A program made the position numbers and the translations under genes. From the NCBI GenBank assembly GCA_026129905.1, contig JAHCHE010000003.1, forward strand, positions 248,001 to 312,000: a stretch of 64,000 nucleotides of DNA. Reading direction: 5' to 3'. The stretch comes from Bryobacteraceae bacterium. GTDB lineage: Bacteria > Acidobacteriota > Terriglobia > Bryobacterales > Bryobacteraceae. The notes beneath the pieces were generated by a model that worked only from the letters and a program-made list of their open reading frames with translations, made no database searches and was not told where the DNA came from. Every line of letters begins with the position of its first letter. The first letter of the stretch is position 1. Shown one piece after another: positions 9,194 to 17,830 of this stretch.

Positions 9194-9805
9194 TCAGAGG
9201 CCTTCCCACTCGCGCTCCAGCATACGCGCGTACTCGCCGGAGGCGTAGAGGGGAAACTCGTAGTCCGCCGGGTCCAGTTCGGCGTACTTCGAGAGGCTCA
9301 GGCGGGCGGCGAACAGATGGTCCGCGTAGCGGTAGTAATGCCGCAGGAAATCGTCGGACAGGATCTCGCGCGGCGGAGGCGTGGTGAAAACGGAATGGAG
9401 GCCGATCGCCCGGGAGAAAATGCCTTTGTAGTCGGTGACGCCCCAGCGGCGCATCTTATCCATTACGTTGGCCGGCGGGTCGTAGACCAGCAGGCACGCG
9501 AAGCTCTGGAAGGCGATGCCCTTCCCTCCCAGTTCCGGCTGGTGAGCGGCGAAGTCCAGGCATTGCTCCACCCAGCGGACCAGGTCCTTGCCGACGTAGC
9601 AGAGCATCTTCAGCTCGGAATAGCGGCCGGCGAGCAGCTTACGCTCCAGTTCCTCGCGGGACTGGCCGGTTTGCGGAAGCAGCCCGTGCATGATGAGGCT
9701 GGCGCGGGAGCTTTCAACGAGTTCGCCGGGGCCGGTGGCGTCGGAAAAAGGGTGGAGGATGAGGGGCGGGAGGGTATACACTCTGCGATCCGTGTATGAA
9801 GACAT
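9194..9805 (-). CDS. Conserved-looking hypothetical protein
   Basis: 203 residues with no signal peptide or membrane segment; rich in aromatic residues and Arg/Glu. The start ATG 9805 follows TAAGGAA. No motif recognised. It lies downstream of the DsbA-like/M28 pair on the same strand, with a 47-bp gap. Confidence 0.65.
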   Translation of the reverse strand: MSSYTDRRVYTLPPLILHPFSDATGPGELVESSRASLIMHGLLPQTGQSREELERKLLAGRYSELKMLCYVGKDLVRWVEQCLDFAAHQPELGGKGIAFQSFACLLVYDPPANVMDKMRRWGVTDYKGIFSRAIGLHSVFTTPPPREILSDDFLRHYYRYADHLFAARLSLSKYAELDPADYEFPLYASGEYARMLEREWEGL

Positions 9806-9852
9806 TTCCTTACTTACTCATCGTCTGTCCGCGCGGAATCCTTAGCAACCCC

Positions 9853-11682
9853 TTATTTCCGCTCCTCCAGCGTCACCGTCGCCTCGACTACCGAGTCAGT
9901 GCGCAGCACCTTCACCGGCGCCTCATCGCCCGGTTTCTTCGCGCGCAGCGCATAGGTGAAGTCGTAAAGATTCTGAATCGGCTTGCCGTCGAATTCGGTC
10001 AGGATGTCGCCTGCCTTCAGGCCCGCCTTCGCCGCCGGGGAACCTTCGCGCACATCCGCGAAGCGGAGGCCCTTCGGGTTGTCGGCGAAATCCGGCACGC
10101 TGCCGAAGTACGGCCCATACCCGCCGGCGCTGCTGCCGGCGATAGCGCCCATCTTGCCTCCGTGCGGATCGACCACGCGCACAAACTGCGGCCGCTCCTC
10201 CTCGCCGGCGAGCTTGTCGGCGACCCCGGCGATGAAGCCGAGCAGCTTCGCCGTCTGCGGGGCGTCGATCTTGTCCCACGTGTCGCTCGGCCGGTGATAG
10301 TCCGAATGCAGGCCGGAGAAGAAGAACAGGACCGGCACCTCTTTCGTGGTGAACGACGTGTGATCGCTCGAGCCGTACCCGGTCAGGTCCGAATACTCGA
10401 TTTTCAACTCGGTCCGGTCGAGCATCGAGTCCAGGACCTCGCGGAAGGTCGTGCCCGTACCGACGCCGCCCACGTACACCTTGGAATCCCGGATGCGGCC
10501 GATCATGTCCATGTTGATCATGGCCACGGCTTTGCCAAGCGGCATCAGGGGATTGTTCACGTAATGGCTGGAGCCGAGCAAGCCCAGTTCCTCGCCGGCG
10601 AAGGTCATGAACAGCAGCCCCCGTTTGCGTTGCGGCTGCGCAGCGTAATAGCGCGCCAGTTCGATGACGGCCGCCGTGCCGGAGGCGTTGTCGTCCGCGC
10701 CCGGGTGCGGCTTGCCCGCCTCCGACGGCGCCATGGAGAACTGCTCGCCAAGCCCCAGGTGATCGTAGTGCGCGCCGATGACGATGTATTCGGGCTCCCG
10801 TCCGGGCAGGTAGCCGACAACGTTGCGCACCGTCCGCAAGTCGCGCCGCAGATCGGTCTGCAACTGAACGGTCAGGGTCTCGGGGAGGGCGAAGCTCCGG
10901 GGCTTGAGATCCTCGTCGATCCCTTTCTGGATATCGGCGAGCTTCCTGCCCGCCTGAGCGAGCCACTCCTCGGCGATCTCGGCTTTTACCTGAACGAACG
11001 GGATGCCGGCGTCGGTGGGCCCGACGGTGCTCTCGAACTTCTCCAGGTCTCCCTCCCGGCCGCCGTGATTCCCGGTGTCGTTGATGAAGAGCACGCCGAG
11101 GGCGCCGTGCATCTTCGCGTTCACCGCCTTGCTGAACAACTGCGCGTGCTCGGTGTACACCTTGCCGGCGAAGATGCTCTTCTCGTCGTACTCCTGCGGC
11201 TCGTGCCGGAGGACAAGAACGAACTTCCCCTTGACGTCCACCCCGGCGTATTCGTCGTAGCCGTACTCGTTGGCCGTGATGCCGTAGCCCACAAACGCCA
11301 CCTGGCCGGAATAGCTGCCGCGCGCCGAGAAGTTGAACGGGATGAACTCGGTCTGAAACTTGAGGGCGCGCTCGGCGCCGGCGTCGCGGACCACCAGCCG
11401 GTTGTTGGCGCCGATTCGCGCCTTGGTGGTGACGGTGAAGTCCTGGTAGAAGCTCCGCCCGTCGGCCGGCTGGAGGCTCGCCTGGCGGAACTGGCCCGCG
11501 ATGTACTCGGCCGCCTTGTCGAGCTCGGGACGGCCCGTTCCCCGCCCTTTCATGTCCTCGGAGGCGAGAAAGCGCACGTGCTGGAGGTATCTGTCCGAAT
11601 CGAACTCCGCCGCGCGCTCGGCCGCCCAGCCGCAGGACAGGAGGACAAACAGAGAGAGGACGGCGGTGATTCGCTTGACCAT
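9853..11682 (-). CDS. M28 family zinc aminopeptidase with PA and PDZ domains
   Basis: About 609 residues from ATG 11682; a longer frame from TTG 11712 would overlap the upstream gene. Signal peptide (RITAVLSLFVLLSCGWA), a protease-associated region (~120-250), then the M28 catalytic domain with metal ligands in HYDHLG, GADDNASG and EELGLLGS. A C-terminal PDZ domain (SPAAKAGLKAGDILTEFDG) follows. It should cleave N-terminal residues from peptides in the periplasm or outside; the PDZ may bind substrate or partner tails. It is 19 bp downstream of the DsbA-like gene and probably co-transcribed. Confidence 0.9.
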   Translation of the reverse strand: MVKRITAVLSLFVLLSCGWAAERAAEFDSDRYLQHVRFLASEDMKGRGTGRPELDKAAEYIAGQFRQASLQPADGRSFYQDFTVTTKARIGANNRLVVRDAGAERALKFQTEFIPFNFSARGSYSGQVAFVGYGITANEYGYDEYAGVDVKGKFVLVLRHEPQEYDEKSIFAGKVYTEHAQLFSKAVNAKMHGALGVLFINDTGNHGGREGDLEKFESTVGPTDAGIPFVQVKAEIAEEWLAQAGRKLADIQKGIDEDLKPRSFALPETLTVQLQTDLRRDLRTVRNVVGYLPGREPEYIVIGAHYDHLGLGEQFSMAPSEAGKPHPGADDNASGTAAVIELARYYAAQPQRKRGLLFMTFAGEELGLLGSSHYVNNPLMPLGKAVAMINMDMIGRIRDSKVYVGGVGTGTTFREVLDSMLDRTELKIEYSDLTGYGSSDHTSFTTKEVPVLFFFSGLHSDYHRPSDTWDKIDAPQTAKLLGFIAGVADKLAGEEERPQFVRVVDPHGGKMGAIAGSSAGGYGPYFGSVPDFADNPKGLRFADVREGSPAAKAGLKAGDILTEFDGKPIQNLYDFTYALRAKKPGDEAPVKVLRTDSVVEATVTLEERK

Positions 11683-11701
11683 TGGCGTAAATTCCCGTTG
11701 A

Positions 11702-12622
11702 TTACTGCGCAAGCGGAGTCGGAAGGGTTACCGAACAGCAGGCCTCGTCGGCGCCGTTCGTCTTCTTTTGATACTCGATTTCCGACTGGATGATCTGTCT
11801 CAGGTTTTCCCAAGGAATCTGGTTAGGAATGCGGCGTCCGTTAACGAAAAGAGTGGGCGTGCCGGAGATGCGGAGTTCCTTCGCCTCGAGCACGGAGCGG
11901 TCGACATCGGCCGCGGTGGCCTTGGCGTCCAGGCAGTTGCCAAGCTTGAATTCGTCCATCTTCCTGCTCTTGGCGAACTCGAGGAACTTGCTTTTGAAGT
12001 TCTCCGCCGTGATCTGGGCCTGGTTCTGGAAAACCCAGTCGTGGTAGTCCCAGAAGGCCGCCTCGGACTCGCGGTAGGCGCACCGGCCGGCCAGGGCGGC
12101 GGAGCGGGCCCAGGGATGAATCTGATCGAGAGGAAAGTCCTTAAAATAAAGGCGCACTTCCTGAGGGAACGCCTGGATCAGCTTTTCGCGAAGCATTTTC
12201 CCTTCGTGCGCGCAGAACTGGCATTGAAAATCGCTGAAGACGACGAGCGCAACCGGGGCGCCAGACTTGCCCAGGCTCGGCTGGGATTCCAGCTTGAGCT
12301 TTTCAATTTCCCTGTAGAAAGGGTTTCTCGCGATATCGAAGACCAGCGCCCGCGCCACTTTCTGCCCATCCTGGGAAACGTAGAAGTTCTCATCCTGCGT
12401 GATGCCGCGGGCGGAGCCGCGCACGGTCACTTCAAGCAGGCCGGGGAGGTCGGACTTCTTCGGATCGGAGACCTCCACTTTGACTTCCGGTCCCCACAAC
12501 AGCAGGTGCCGGACAAACGTTTCGAGGGTCGCCTTATCGAGGGCGGATTTCTTGCCGGTTTCCGCCGCCTGGGCGGATACCAGCAGGGCAAACGCAAGAA
12601 GCCCAGCAGCCAAATGACGCAT
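11702..12622 (-). CDS. DsbA-like periplasmic thiol oxidoreductase
   Basis: 306 residues with a signal peptide (MRHLAAGLLAFALLVSAQA). The N-terminal ~110 residues are a small alpha/beta region found in bacterial DsbA-fold proteins of this class. The thioredoxin-like domain follows with active site CQFC (FSDFQCQFCAHEGK) and the cis-proline loop ISGTPTLFVNG. Likely forms or isomerises disulfides, perhaps in the M28 enzyme encoded next. GAGG precedes the start. The upstream UxaA gene ends 43 bp away on the same strand. Confidence 0.88.
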   Translation of the reverse strand: MRHLAAGLLAFALLVSAQAAETGKKSALDKATLETFVRHLLLWGPEVKVEVSDPKKSDLPGLLEVTVRGSARGITQDENFYVSQDGQKVARALVFDIARNPFYREIEKLKLESQPSLGKSGAPVALVVFSDFQCQFCAHEGKMLREKLIQAFPQEVRLYFKDFPLDQIHPWARSAALAGRCAYRESEAAFWDYHDWVFQNQAQITAENFKSKFLEFAKSRKMDEFKLGNCLDAKATAADVDRSVLEAKELRISGTPTLFVNGRRIPNQIPWENLRQIIQSEIEYQKKTNGADEACCSVTLPTPLAQ

Positions 12623-12665
12623 ATATCCTCATCTTATCGCGAGCCCGCTCAAACCGGCCCGCATC

Positions 12666-14198
12666 TTACAACACGGGTCCGATACGCCAGACCACGAACT
12701 CGTTGTGTCCCAGGCGCTCGCTCGAGGTTTCCTCTCCGGAAGCGACCCGGAGGGCGAGGTCGAAGATCTCCCGGCCCACCTGCTCGACGCTCGCCTCGCC
12801 GTCGGCAATGCGGCCGGCGTTGACGTCCATGTCGTCGGGCATGTTGCGGAAGGTGTGGCTGTTGGAGGCGATCTTAATCACGGGGACGATGGGAAATCCG
12901 CTGGCGCTGCCGCGTCCGGTGGTGAAGGCCATGATGTTTGCCCCGCCGGCGGCCAACCCCGCCAGCGAGATGGGATCGTTGCCGGGCGTATTCATGAACA
13001 CGAAGCCGCTGGTTGTGACCGGCTCGCCGTAGTCCACCGCGTCGGTGAGCGGCGAGACTCCGGCCTTGGCGGCCGCGCCCAGCGACTTCTCCAGAATCGT
13101 CGTCAGCCCGCCTTCCTTGTTGCCGGGCGTGGGATTGTCGTCGAAATTGCAGCCGAAGCGGCGCAGATAGTCCTTGTATCCGTCGACGAAGCCGAGGAAC
13201 TTCTCGGCCACGCCGCGGTTGCGGGCGCGCCCGGCCAGCAGGTGCTCCGCGCCGAAGCATTCGGGCGTTTCGGCCAGGACGGCGGCGCCGCCGTAGTCGA
13301 TGAGCAGATCCGAACAGTGGCCGAGCGCGGGATTGGCGGTGATCCCGGAGAACGAATCGGAGCCGCCGCATTGCAGGCCAAGCACGAGACTGGCCGCGGG
13401 CGTCTCGACCCGTTTCTCCGACGCCGCCCGCTCGACCAGTTTCCAGACCTCGCGCCGCGCCGCCTCGACGGCGGCTTTCGTGCCCCCGGCGCCCTGCAAC
13501 GTCAGCCCGACTACCCGCTCCGTCCTCGACTGTCCGTCAGGGAAGTAGAGGCTCACCTGGTTGACTTCGCAGCCAAGCCCCACCAGCACGGCGCCGGAGA
13601 CGTTCGGGTGATGGAGGATTCCGCTCAGCGTGCGCTTGAGCAGGTCCGTTTCGGCGCCGACGGGAATGCTGCAGCCGCCGTCCAGCGGAAAGGCGGCGAC
13701 GCCGTCGACCCCGGGCGGAAACTTTTCGTTCTCGAACAGCCGCGCGACCTGGTTTACGGTGAACGCCGCGCAGTTGCTGGCGGCGACCACCGCGATGTAG
13801 TTGCGGGTCCCTACCCGGCCGTCCTCGCGAGGATAGCCGAGAAAAGCGGGCGCCGAGGCGGGCGGCGTCCGCAGCGGGATGTCGCCGGACGGCAGTTCGT
13901 ATTCGGCCGCGCGCTCCTCGTAGACGACATTGTGAACATGGACGTGGCGGCCCGGCTCAATCGCCCGTCCGGCGCGTCCGATCATCTGTCCCCAGCGCGT
14001 CACCTGCTCGCCGTCGCCGATCGGCTCCAGCGCCACCTTGTGACCCGGAGGCACGGGGTCCTGGACGGTAACGGTCCTGCCCTCGGCGACGATCCGGAGA
14101 CCCGGAGTGAGGGGAACGCGCGCGACGGCGACGTTGTCGGCGTGATGGAGATGGATAACGGCGTTATGAGCCGTGGGCAACTTGACAATCTGGTCCAT
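12666..14198 (-). CDS. uxaA: Altronate dehydratase family protein (UxaA/GarD-like)
   Basis: 510 residues, the full length of the family. An N-terminal SAF-like domain (~10-95, ending HVHNV) is followed by the catalytic region with YPREDGRVGTRNYIAV, GCEVNQ, LQCGGSDSFSGITANPALG and FTTGRGSASGFP. Family members dehydrate D-altronate or D-galactarate in hexuronate catabolism, using iron or another divalent metal. Which acid is used here is not clear, so the symbol is tentative. The other hexuronate genes are not nearby. Confidence 0.85.
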   Translation of the reverse strand: MDQIVKLPTAHNAVIHLHHADNVAVARVPLTPGLRIVAEGRTVTVQDPVPPGHKVALEPIGDGEQVTRWGQMIGRAGRAIEPGRHVHVHNVVYEERAAEYELPSGDIPLRTPPASAPAFLGYPREDGRVGTRNYIAVVAASNCAAFTVNQVARLFENEKFPPGVDGVAAFPLDGGCSIPVGAETDLLKRTLSGILHHPNVSGAVLVGLGCEVNQVSLYFPDGQSRTERVVGLTLQGAGGTKAAVEAARREVWKLVERAASEKRVETPAASLVLGLQCGGSDSFSGITANPALGHCSDLLIDYGGAAVLAETPECFGAEHLLAGRARNRGVAEKFLGFVDGYKDYLRRFGCNFDDNPTPGNKEGGLTTILEKSLGAAAKAGVSPLTDAVDYGEPVTTSGFVFMNTPGNDPISLAGLAAGGANIMAFTTGRGSASGFPIVPVIKIASNSHTFRNMPDDMDVNAGRIADGEASVEQVGREIFDLALRVASGEETSSERLGHNEFVVWRIGPVL

Positions 14199-14292
14199 TC
14201 GGGTTCAGGAGCGGGGGGGACCGGGAGTCCGCGCCGGCGGAGGTTGCGCCGGCGTGTTCGTCGGGCCTTCGTCCGCTCATTATACTTGATGA

Positions 14293-15726
14293 GTGAACCG
14301 CCCGTTCGCGCGCGCCGCGCTCCTCGTCCTCGCGGTCTACTTCCTCCTGTTCTTCCGGCTCGACGGGGTCGGCCTGCTGGGTCCCGACGAGCCTCGCTAC
14401 GCCGCGATCGGCCGGGAAATGGCGCTTTCGAGCGACTGGGTTACGCCGCGGCTGTGGGGCCAGCCATGGTTCGAGAAGCCGGCCCTCTTGTACTGGATGA
14501 CCGGGGCCGCTTTCCGGGTGGGCTTCGGCGACGATCTGGCGCCGCGGCTGCCCGTCGCCATCGCGAGCCTTGCCTTCCTGGTGTTCTTCCAGCGCGCGCT
14601 TCAGGCCGAATTCGGGCGGGCCGCCGCCTGGTACGCCGTTGCGGTTCTTGCGACCAGCGCCGGATGGATCGCTTACAGCCAGCTTGGCCTCACCGACCTT
14701 CCGCTGACGGCTGCGCTGGGGGCTTCGATGCTGCTGATCCTGCGGTGGACCGGCTCCGGACGGACCGGGCTGCTGGTATGCTCCGGCGCAATGCTCGGCC
14801 TGGCGGCGCTGGCGAAGGGCCTGGTTCCGTTCGCGCTGGCGGCGCCGGGACTCTGGTTCGGCGCGAGGCGCGGGTGGAAGATCGCGCTGGTCCCCGCCGT
14901 GGCTGTACTGACGGCGGCGCCATGGTACATCGCCTGCTGGCTGCGCCACGGACAGCCGTTCGTGGACGACTTCATTTGGAAACACCACTTCGAGCGGTTT
15001 TCGAGCGACGCGATTCAGCATGTGCAGCCGTTCTGGTTCTACGTTCCGGTTCTGCTTGGCGGCCTTTTCCCGTGGAGCGCGGCGCTGGCGGTTGTGCCCG
15101 GCCGCCGGCTCTGGCGCGATGTCCGCCTGCGGTTTTTGCTGGCCTGGTTCGCGTTCGGTTTCGTGTTCTTCTCGGCGGCGACGAACAAGCTGCCGGGCTA
15201 CCTGCTTCCGCTGCTGCCGCCGGTCTGCGCGGCGATCGGCGTCGCACTGGCGAATGGGAGAAACGCCTCCTGGGCGTTGGGCGTGGCCGGCCTGCTGCCG
15301 GGCGCGATTCCGGCCGCCGCGCCGATCCTGCCCGATGCCGTGCGAGACGGTCTTTCGCGCGCCAATCCCGCCGACATATGGTGGTGGGCCGCGCTGCCTT
15401 TCCTCGGCCTCGCGGCGCTGGCCTGGCGGTTGGACCGGCGCGGGCGGCGCGGCTATGCGATCGGAGCGATCGCGGCGGCCGCCGTGGGTTGCGTGATCTA
15501 CCTGAAAATCGCCGTCTATCCGCCGCTGGACGCGACCGTATCGACGCGCGCGCTCTGGCGCCAGGCGGCCCCGCAGCGGGAAAGCGTGTGCGTCGAGCCG
15601 ATTCATCGCGCCTGGCGCTACGGCCTGAACTACTACTCGGTCGAGCCGCTGCCCGATTGCAGCGCCGAACCGCGGCCGCTGCGGGTGAAGCAGCGCCCGG
15701 GCGCGCCGGCGTACCTGGCGGACTGA
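14293..15726 (+). CDS. ArnT-like integral membrane glycosyltransferase (GT39/GT83 type)
   Basis: 477 residues, about ten or more hydrophobic segments. The first outer loop carries PDEPRYAAIGREM (D32, E33), the signature of ArnT/PMT-type transferases that use a polyprenyl-phosphate sugar. The C-terminal ~100 residues form a soluble periplasmic tail. ArnT adds 4-amino-arabinose to lipid A; other relatives modify proteins or glycans, and the acceptor is not known here. It starts with GTG and is divergent from uxaA. Confidence 0.8.
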   Translation: MNRPFARAALLVLAVYFLLFFRLDGVGLLGPDEPRYAAIGREMALSSDWVTPRLWGQPWFEKPALLYWMTGAAFRVGFGDDLAPRLPVAIASLAFLVFFQRALQAEFGRAAAWYAVAVLATSAGWIAYSQLGLTDLPLTAALGASMLLILRWTGSGRTGLLVCSGAMLGLAALAKGLVPFALAAPGLWFGARRGWKIALVPAVAVLTAAPWYIACWLRHGQPFVDDFIWKHHFERFSSDAIQHVQPFWFYVPVLLGGLFPWSAALAVVPGRRLWRDVRLRFLLAWFAFGFVFFSAATNKLPGYLLPLLPPVCAAIGVALANGRNASWALGVAGLLPGAIPAAAPILPDAVRDGLSRANPADIWWWAALPFLGLAALAWRLDRRGRRGYAIGAIAAAAVGCVIYLKIAVYPPLDATVSTRALWRQAAPQRESVCVEPIHRAWRYGLNYYSVEPLPDCSAEPRPLRVKQRPGAPAYLAD

Positions 15727-15745
15727 AACGTCCCCGTGCCGCGCG

Positions 15746-16603
15746 TCACATCGCGGTCTTCTCGAGCCCTTTCAGATCCTTCTCGATCGTCTCGACGAGC
15801 TTCTTGCTCTTGTCGTCCTCGGGAAGAGACTTGACGGCGTTGAGCGCTTCCTGAAGGAAGAGCTTCATGCGCTCGGGCTGGTCGGCCTTGGATCGCGAAT
15901 AGAGCTTCGAGAGTTCGTGGAGCTTGGACGCCATCGCCAGGGTGAAGGTGTCCTTCGGGATCGCCATGCTCTCGCCCGTGAACGCCTGCTGGCCCTTGGC
16001 GACGTCGTCGCCCGCGCCGACAGCGCGCGCGGCGGCAAGCACCAGCGCCCGGCCGAGCACGCGCCGTTCCATGCTGTTCTGCTCCGCCTCGGAGAGTGCC
16101 ATCCCTTGTCCGAGCCTGGTAAGTTCGGGAACGGCGCCCGCGCTGCCGCTCGGGAAGGTGAAGGTCAGGGGCACGGCGCCCTCATGCCGGCTTTTCTGAA
16201 AAGCCAGGAACGTTTCCGCGAAGTGCACCGCCTCCGCATTGGCCTGTTTGCGGTACAGGTTCATCTGGCCGCGCAGCCTTGACGCCGCCGCGGGATTGGC
16301 GCGGACGCCCATCTCGGCGGTATCGGCGAGCTCGATATAGCCGCTGGCCAATCCGCCGCTGAGGACCATCCGCCAAGGCTGGGCCCGCGCGGCGTACTCG
16401 TTGCCCGGCTTGACGAGGCTCTCCAGGTGATCGTTGGTTTTCAGGTAGTCGCCGGCGCCGTAGGTCTCGCCCGCGGCCTGCCAGTACCAGGCGGGGCTTC
16501 CCTTGGCCGGCGGCGCCGGGCCGCTCGAGCACGCAACCGCCAGCAGAACAAGGCTCAGGCACAATGCCAGGGCGTAGAAACCACGTGATCCTTCCCGATT
16601 CAT
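15746..16603 (-). CDS. Predicted lipoprotein of unknown function
   Basis: 285 residues. A lipobox (LLAVACSS) puts the acylated cysteine at about residue 25. The rest is mostly helical with alanine-rich and charged stretches, resembling TPR-like or helical-hairpin lipoproteins but without a clear repeat. The start has a strong AGGAGG upstream. Convergent with the ArnT-like gene, 19 bp apart. Confidence 0.7.
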   Translation of the reverse strand: MNREGSRGFYALALCLSLVLLAVACSSGPAPPAKGSPAWYWQAAGETYGAGDYLKTNDHLESLVKPGNEYAARAQPWRMVLSGGLASGYIELADTAEMGVRANPAAASRLRGQMNLYRKQANAEAVHFAETFLAFQKSRHEGAVPLTFTFPSGSAGAVPELTRLGQGMALSEAEQNSMERRVLGRALVLAAARAVGAGDDVAKGQQAFTGESMAIPKDTFTLAMASKLHELSKLYSRSKADQPERMKLFLQEALNAVKSLPEDDKSKKLVETIEKDLKGLEKTAM

Positions 16604-16698
16604 TCAGCCTCCTGCCCCAAGACTGCTATCACAAAACGGGACGGGATTCAAGTGGGAGGGGAGGCGAGGCAGCCAAGCGAGGCCGATGCAGACGGGCG

Positions 16699-17076
16699 CT
16701 AACTCGCGCCGAAGGGGTGGTCGATGATATGGCGCCAGGCGCCGTCGGAGCCCCGGCGGAGCACTTCCGTGCTGCTGCCGCTCAGGAGCATCGGGCTTCC
16801 GTCGGGGCCGGTGGCCGACAAGGTCCAGCGCGAACGCGACAGGGCGATATCGCCGCACTGGTGCGCGAAGACGGTGTCGATCTTGATCGTCCCCTTCAGG
16901 GCGAGGAAAGCGGCGAGCCCCTGGCGGATGGCGTCCATGCCGCGGACCGCTTCGGCGTCGAGTTCCGGGACAAAGGCGGCGTCCGGCTCATACATGTCGC
17001 AGAGCGCATCGAGGTCGCCGGCGTTGAACGCGGCGGTGAATTCGGCGTGGGCTTGGGCGGGGCTGGTGAAGGCCAT
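16699..17076 (-). CDS. NTF2-like (SnoaL/DUF4440) protein
   Basis: About 125 residues from ATG 17076 (an in-frame GTG is at 17085). It has the NTF2-like pattern: an N-terminal helix AEFTAAFNAGDLDALCDMYEPDAAFVP, a middle helix IRQGLAAFLALKG and closing strands DIALSRSRWTL and WRHIIDHPFG. Family members include ketosteroid-isomerase-like enzymes and ligand-binding proteins; this one has no known partner. It lies 37 bp downstream of the O-methyltransferase gene. Confidence 0.8.
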   Translation of the reverse strand: MAFTSPAQAHAEFTAAFNAGDLDALCDMYEPDAAFVPELDAEAVRGMDAIRQGLAAFLALKGTIKIDTVFAHQCGDIALSRSRWTLSATGPDGSPMLLSGSSTEVLRRGSDGAWRHIIDHPFGAS

Positions 17077-17113
17077 AGGCGTCACGATAGCACGAAGCCG
17101 GCCCGGACGCTTC

Positions 17114-17773
17114 TCACCGCTTCTTCAACGTCACCGATAGTTCGTTTCCCTCCATGTAGAAGAGGGTCTCGAGGTCGGGATTCGACGCGACGGCGTGGAG
17201 GTAGTTCGGCGCCGAACGGACGTTGTGCGCCAGGATGAGGCCGCCCGGACGCACCAGGGGCAACATCTTGTTCAGGTAGTCGAGGTAGCCGTCCTTGTCG
17301 GCGTCGATGAAGACGACGTCGACCGGGTCCGTCAGCCTCGTGATGGTTTGATGAGCGTCGCCTTCGACAATCGTCACGATGCCGTCCACGCCGGCTTTTT
17401 TGAAATTCTCCCGCGCGGTGGCGGCGCGCCGGGGGTCGTACTCGAAGGTTGTCAGGCGGCCGCCGGTCCGCTCCAGGGCTATGGTCAGCCACAAGCCGGA
17501 GATGCCGGTGGACGTGCCGATCTCGACCACGCGCTTCGCGTTCACAGCCTCGGTCAGCAGCCGGAGAAACCTTCCATCGGCGGCGGGGACGTTGGCGTAG
17601 GTAGCCCCCGCATTCACGGCGTCGCGGATGGCGGCCATGATGCGTTTTTCGGAGTCGGTGTTGGCCAACGGCGGGTAAGAACCGCTATCGGGCAACATCG
17701 TGCTCCGGCGCTGGCACGCGGCGCCGGCGGCGAGGCTCAGGGTCAAAACGAGGACGGCTGTGATGCATCGCAT
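17114..17773 (-). CDS. O-methyltransferase (Methyltransf_3) with export signal
   Basis: 219 residues. The SAM-binding core is clear: VVEIGTSTGISGLWL (motif I), FEYDPRRA and VDVVFIDADKDGYLDYLN, matching metal-dependent caffeoyl-CoA/catechol O-methyltransferases. The N-terminus reads as a signal or lipoprotein peptide (VLVLTLSLAAGAAC), which is odd because SAM is cytoplasmic. The start follows AAAGGAA and has no internal rival that would remove the leader cleanly. Methyl acceptor unknown. Confidence 0.8.
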   Translation of the reverse strand: MRCITAVLVLTLSLAAGAACQRRSTMLPDSGSYPPLANTDSEKRIMAAIRDAVNAGATYANVPAADGRFLRLLTEAVNAKRVVEIGTSTGISGLWLTIALERTGGRLTTFEYDPRRAATARENFKKAGVDGIVTIVEGDAHQTITRLTDPVDVVFIDADKDGYLDYLNKMLPLVRPGGLILAHNVRSAPNYLHAVASNPDLETLFYMEGNELSVTLKKR

Positions 17774-17830
17774 TTTTCGGGTTCCTTTCGGATCTACGGA
17801 CGATGTTCGAGCGTGTACCCTGATTTTAGG

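Noticed and set aside
9796-11793. 665-codon plus-strand frame
   Set aside because: Fully antisense to the M28 peptidase; caused by GC-rich codons.
12705-15854. 1049-codon plus-strand frame
   Set aside because: Runs antisense to uxaA and out of frame through the ArnT-like gene, both of which have clear family motifs.
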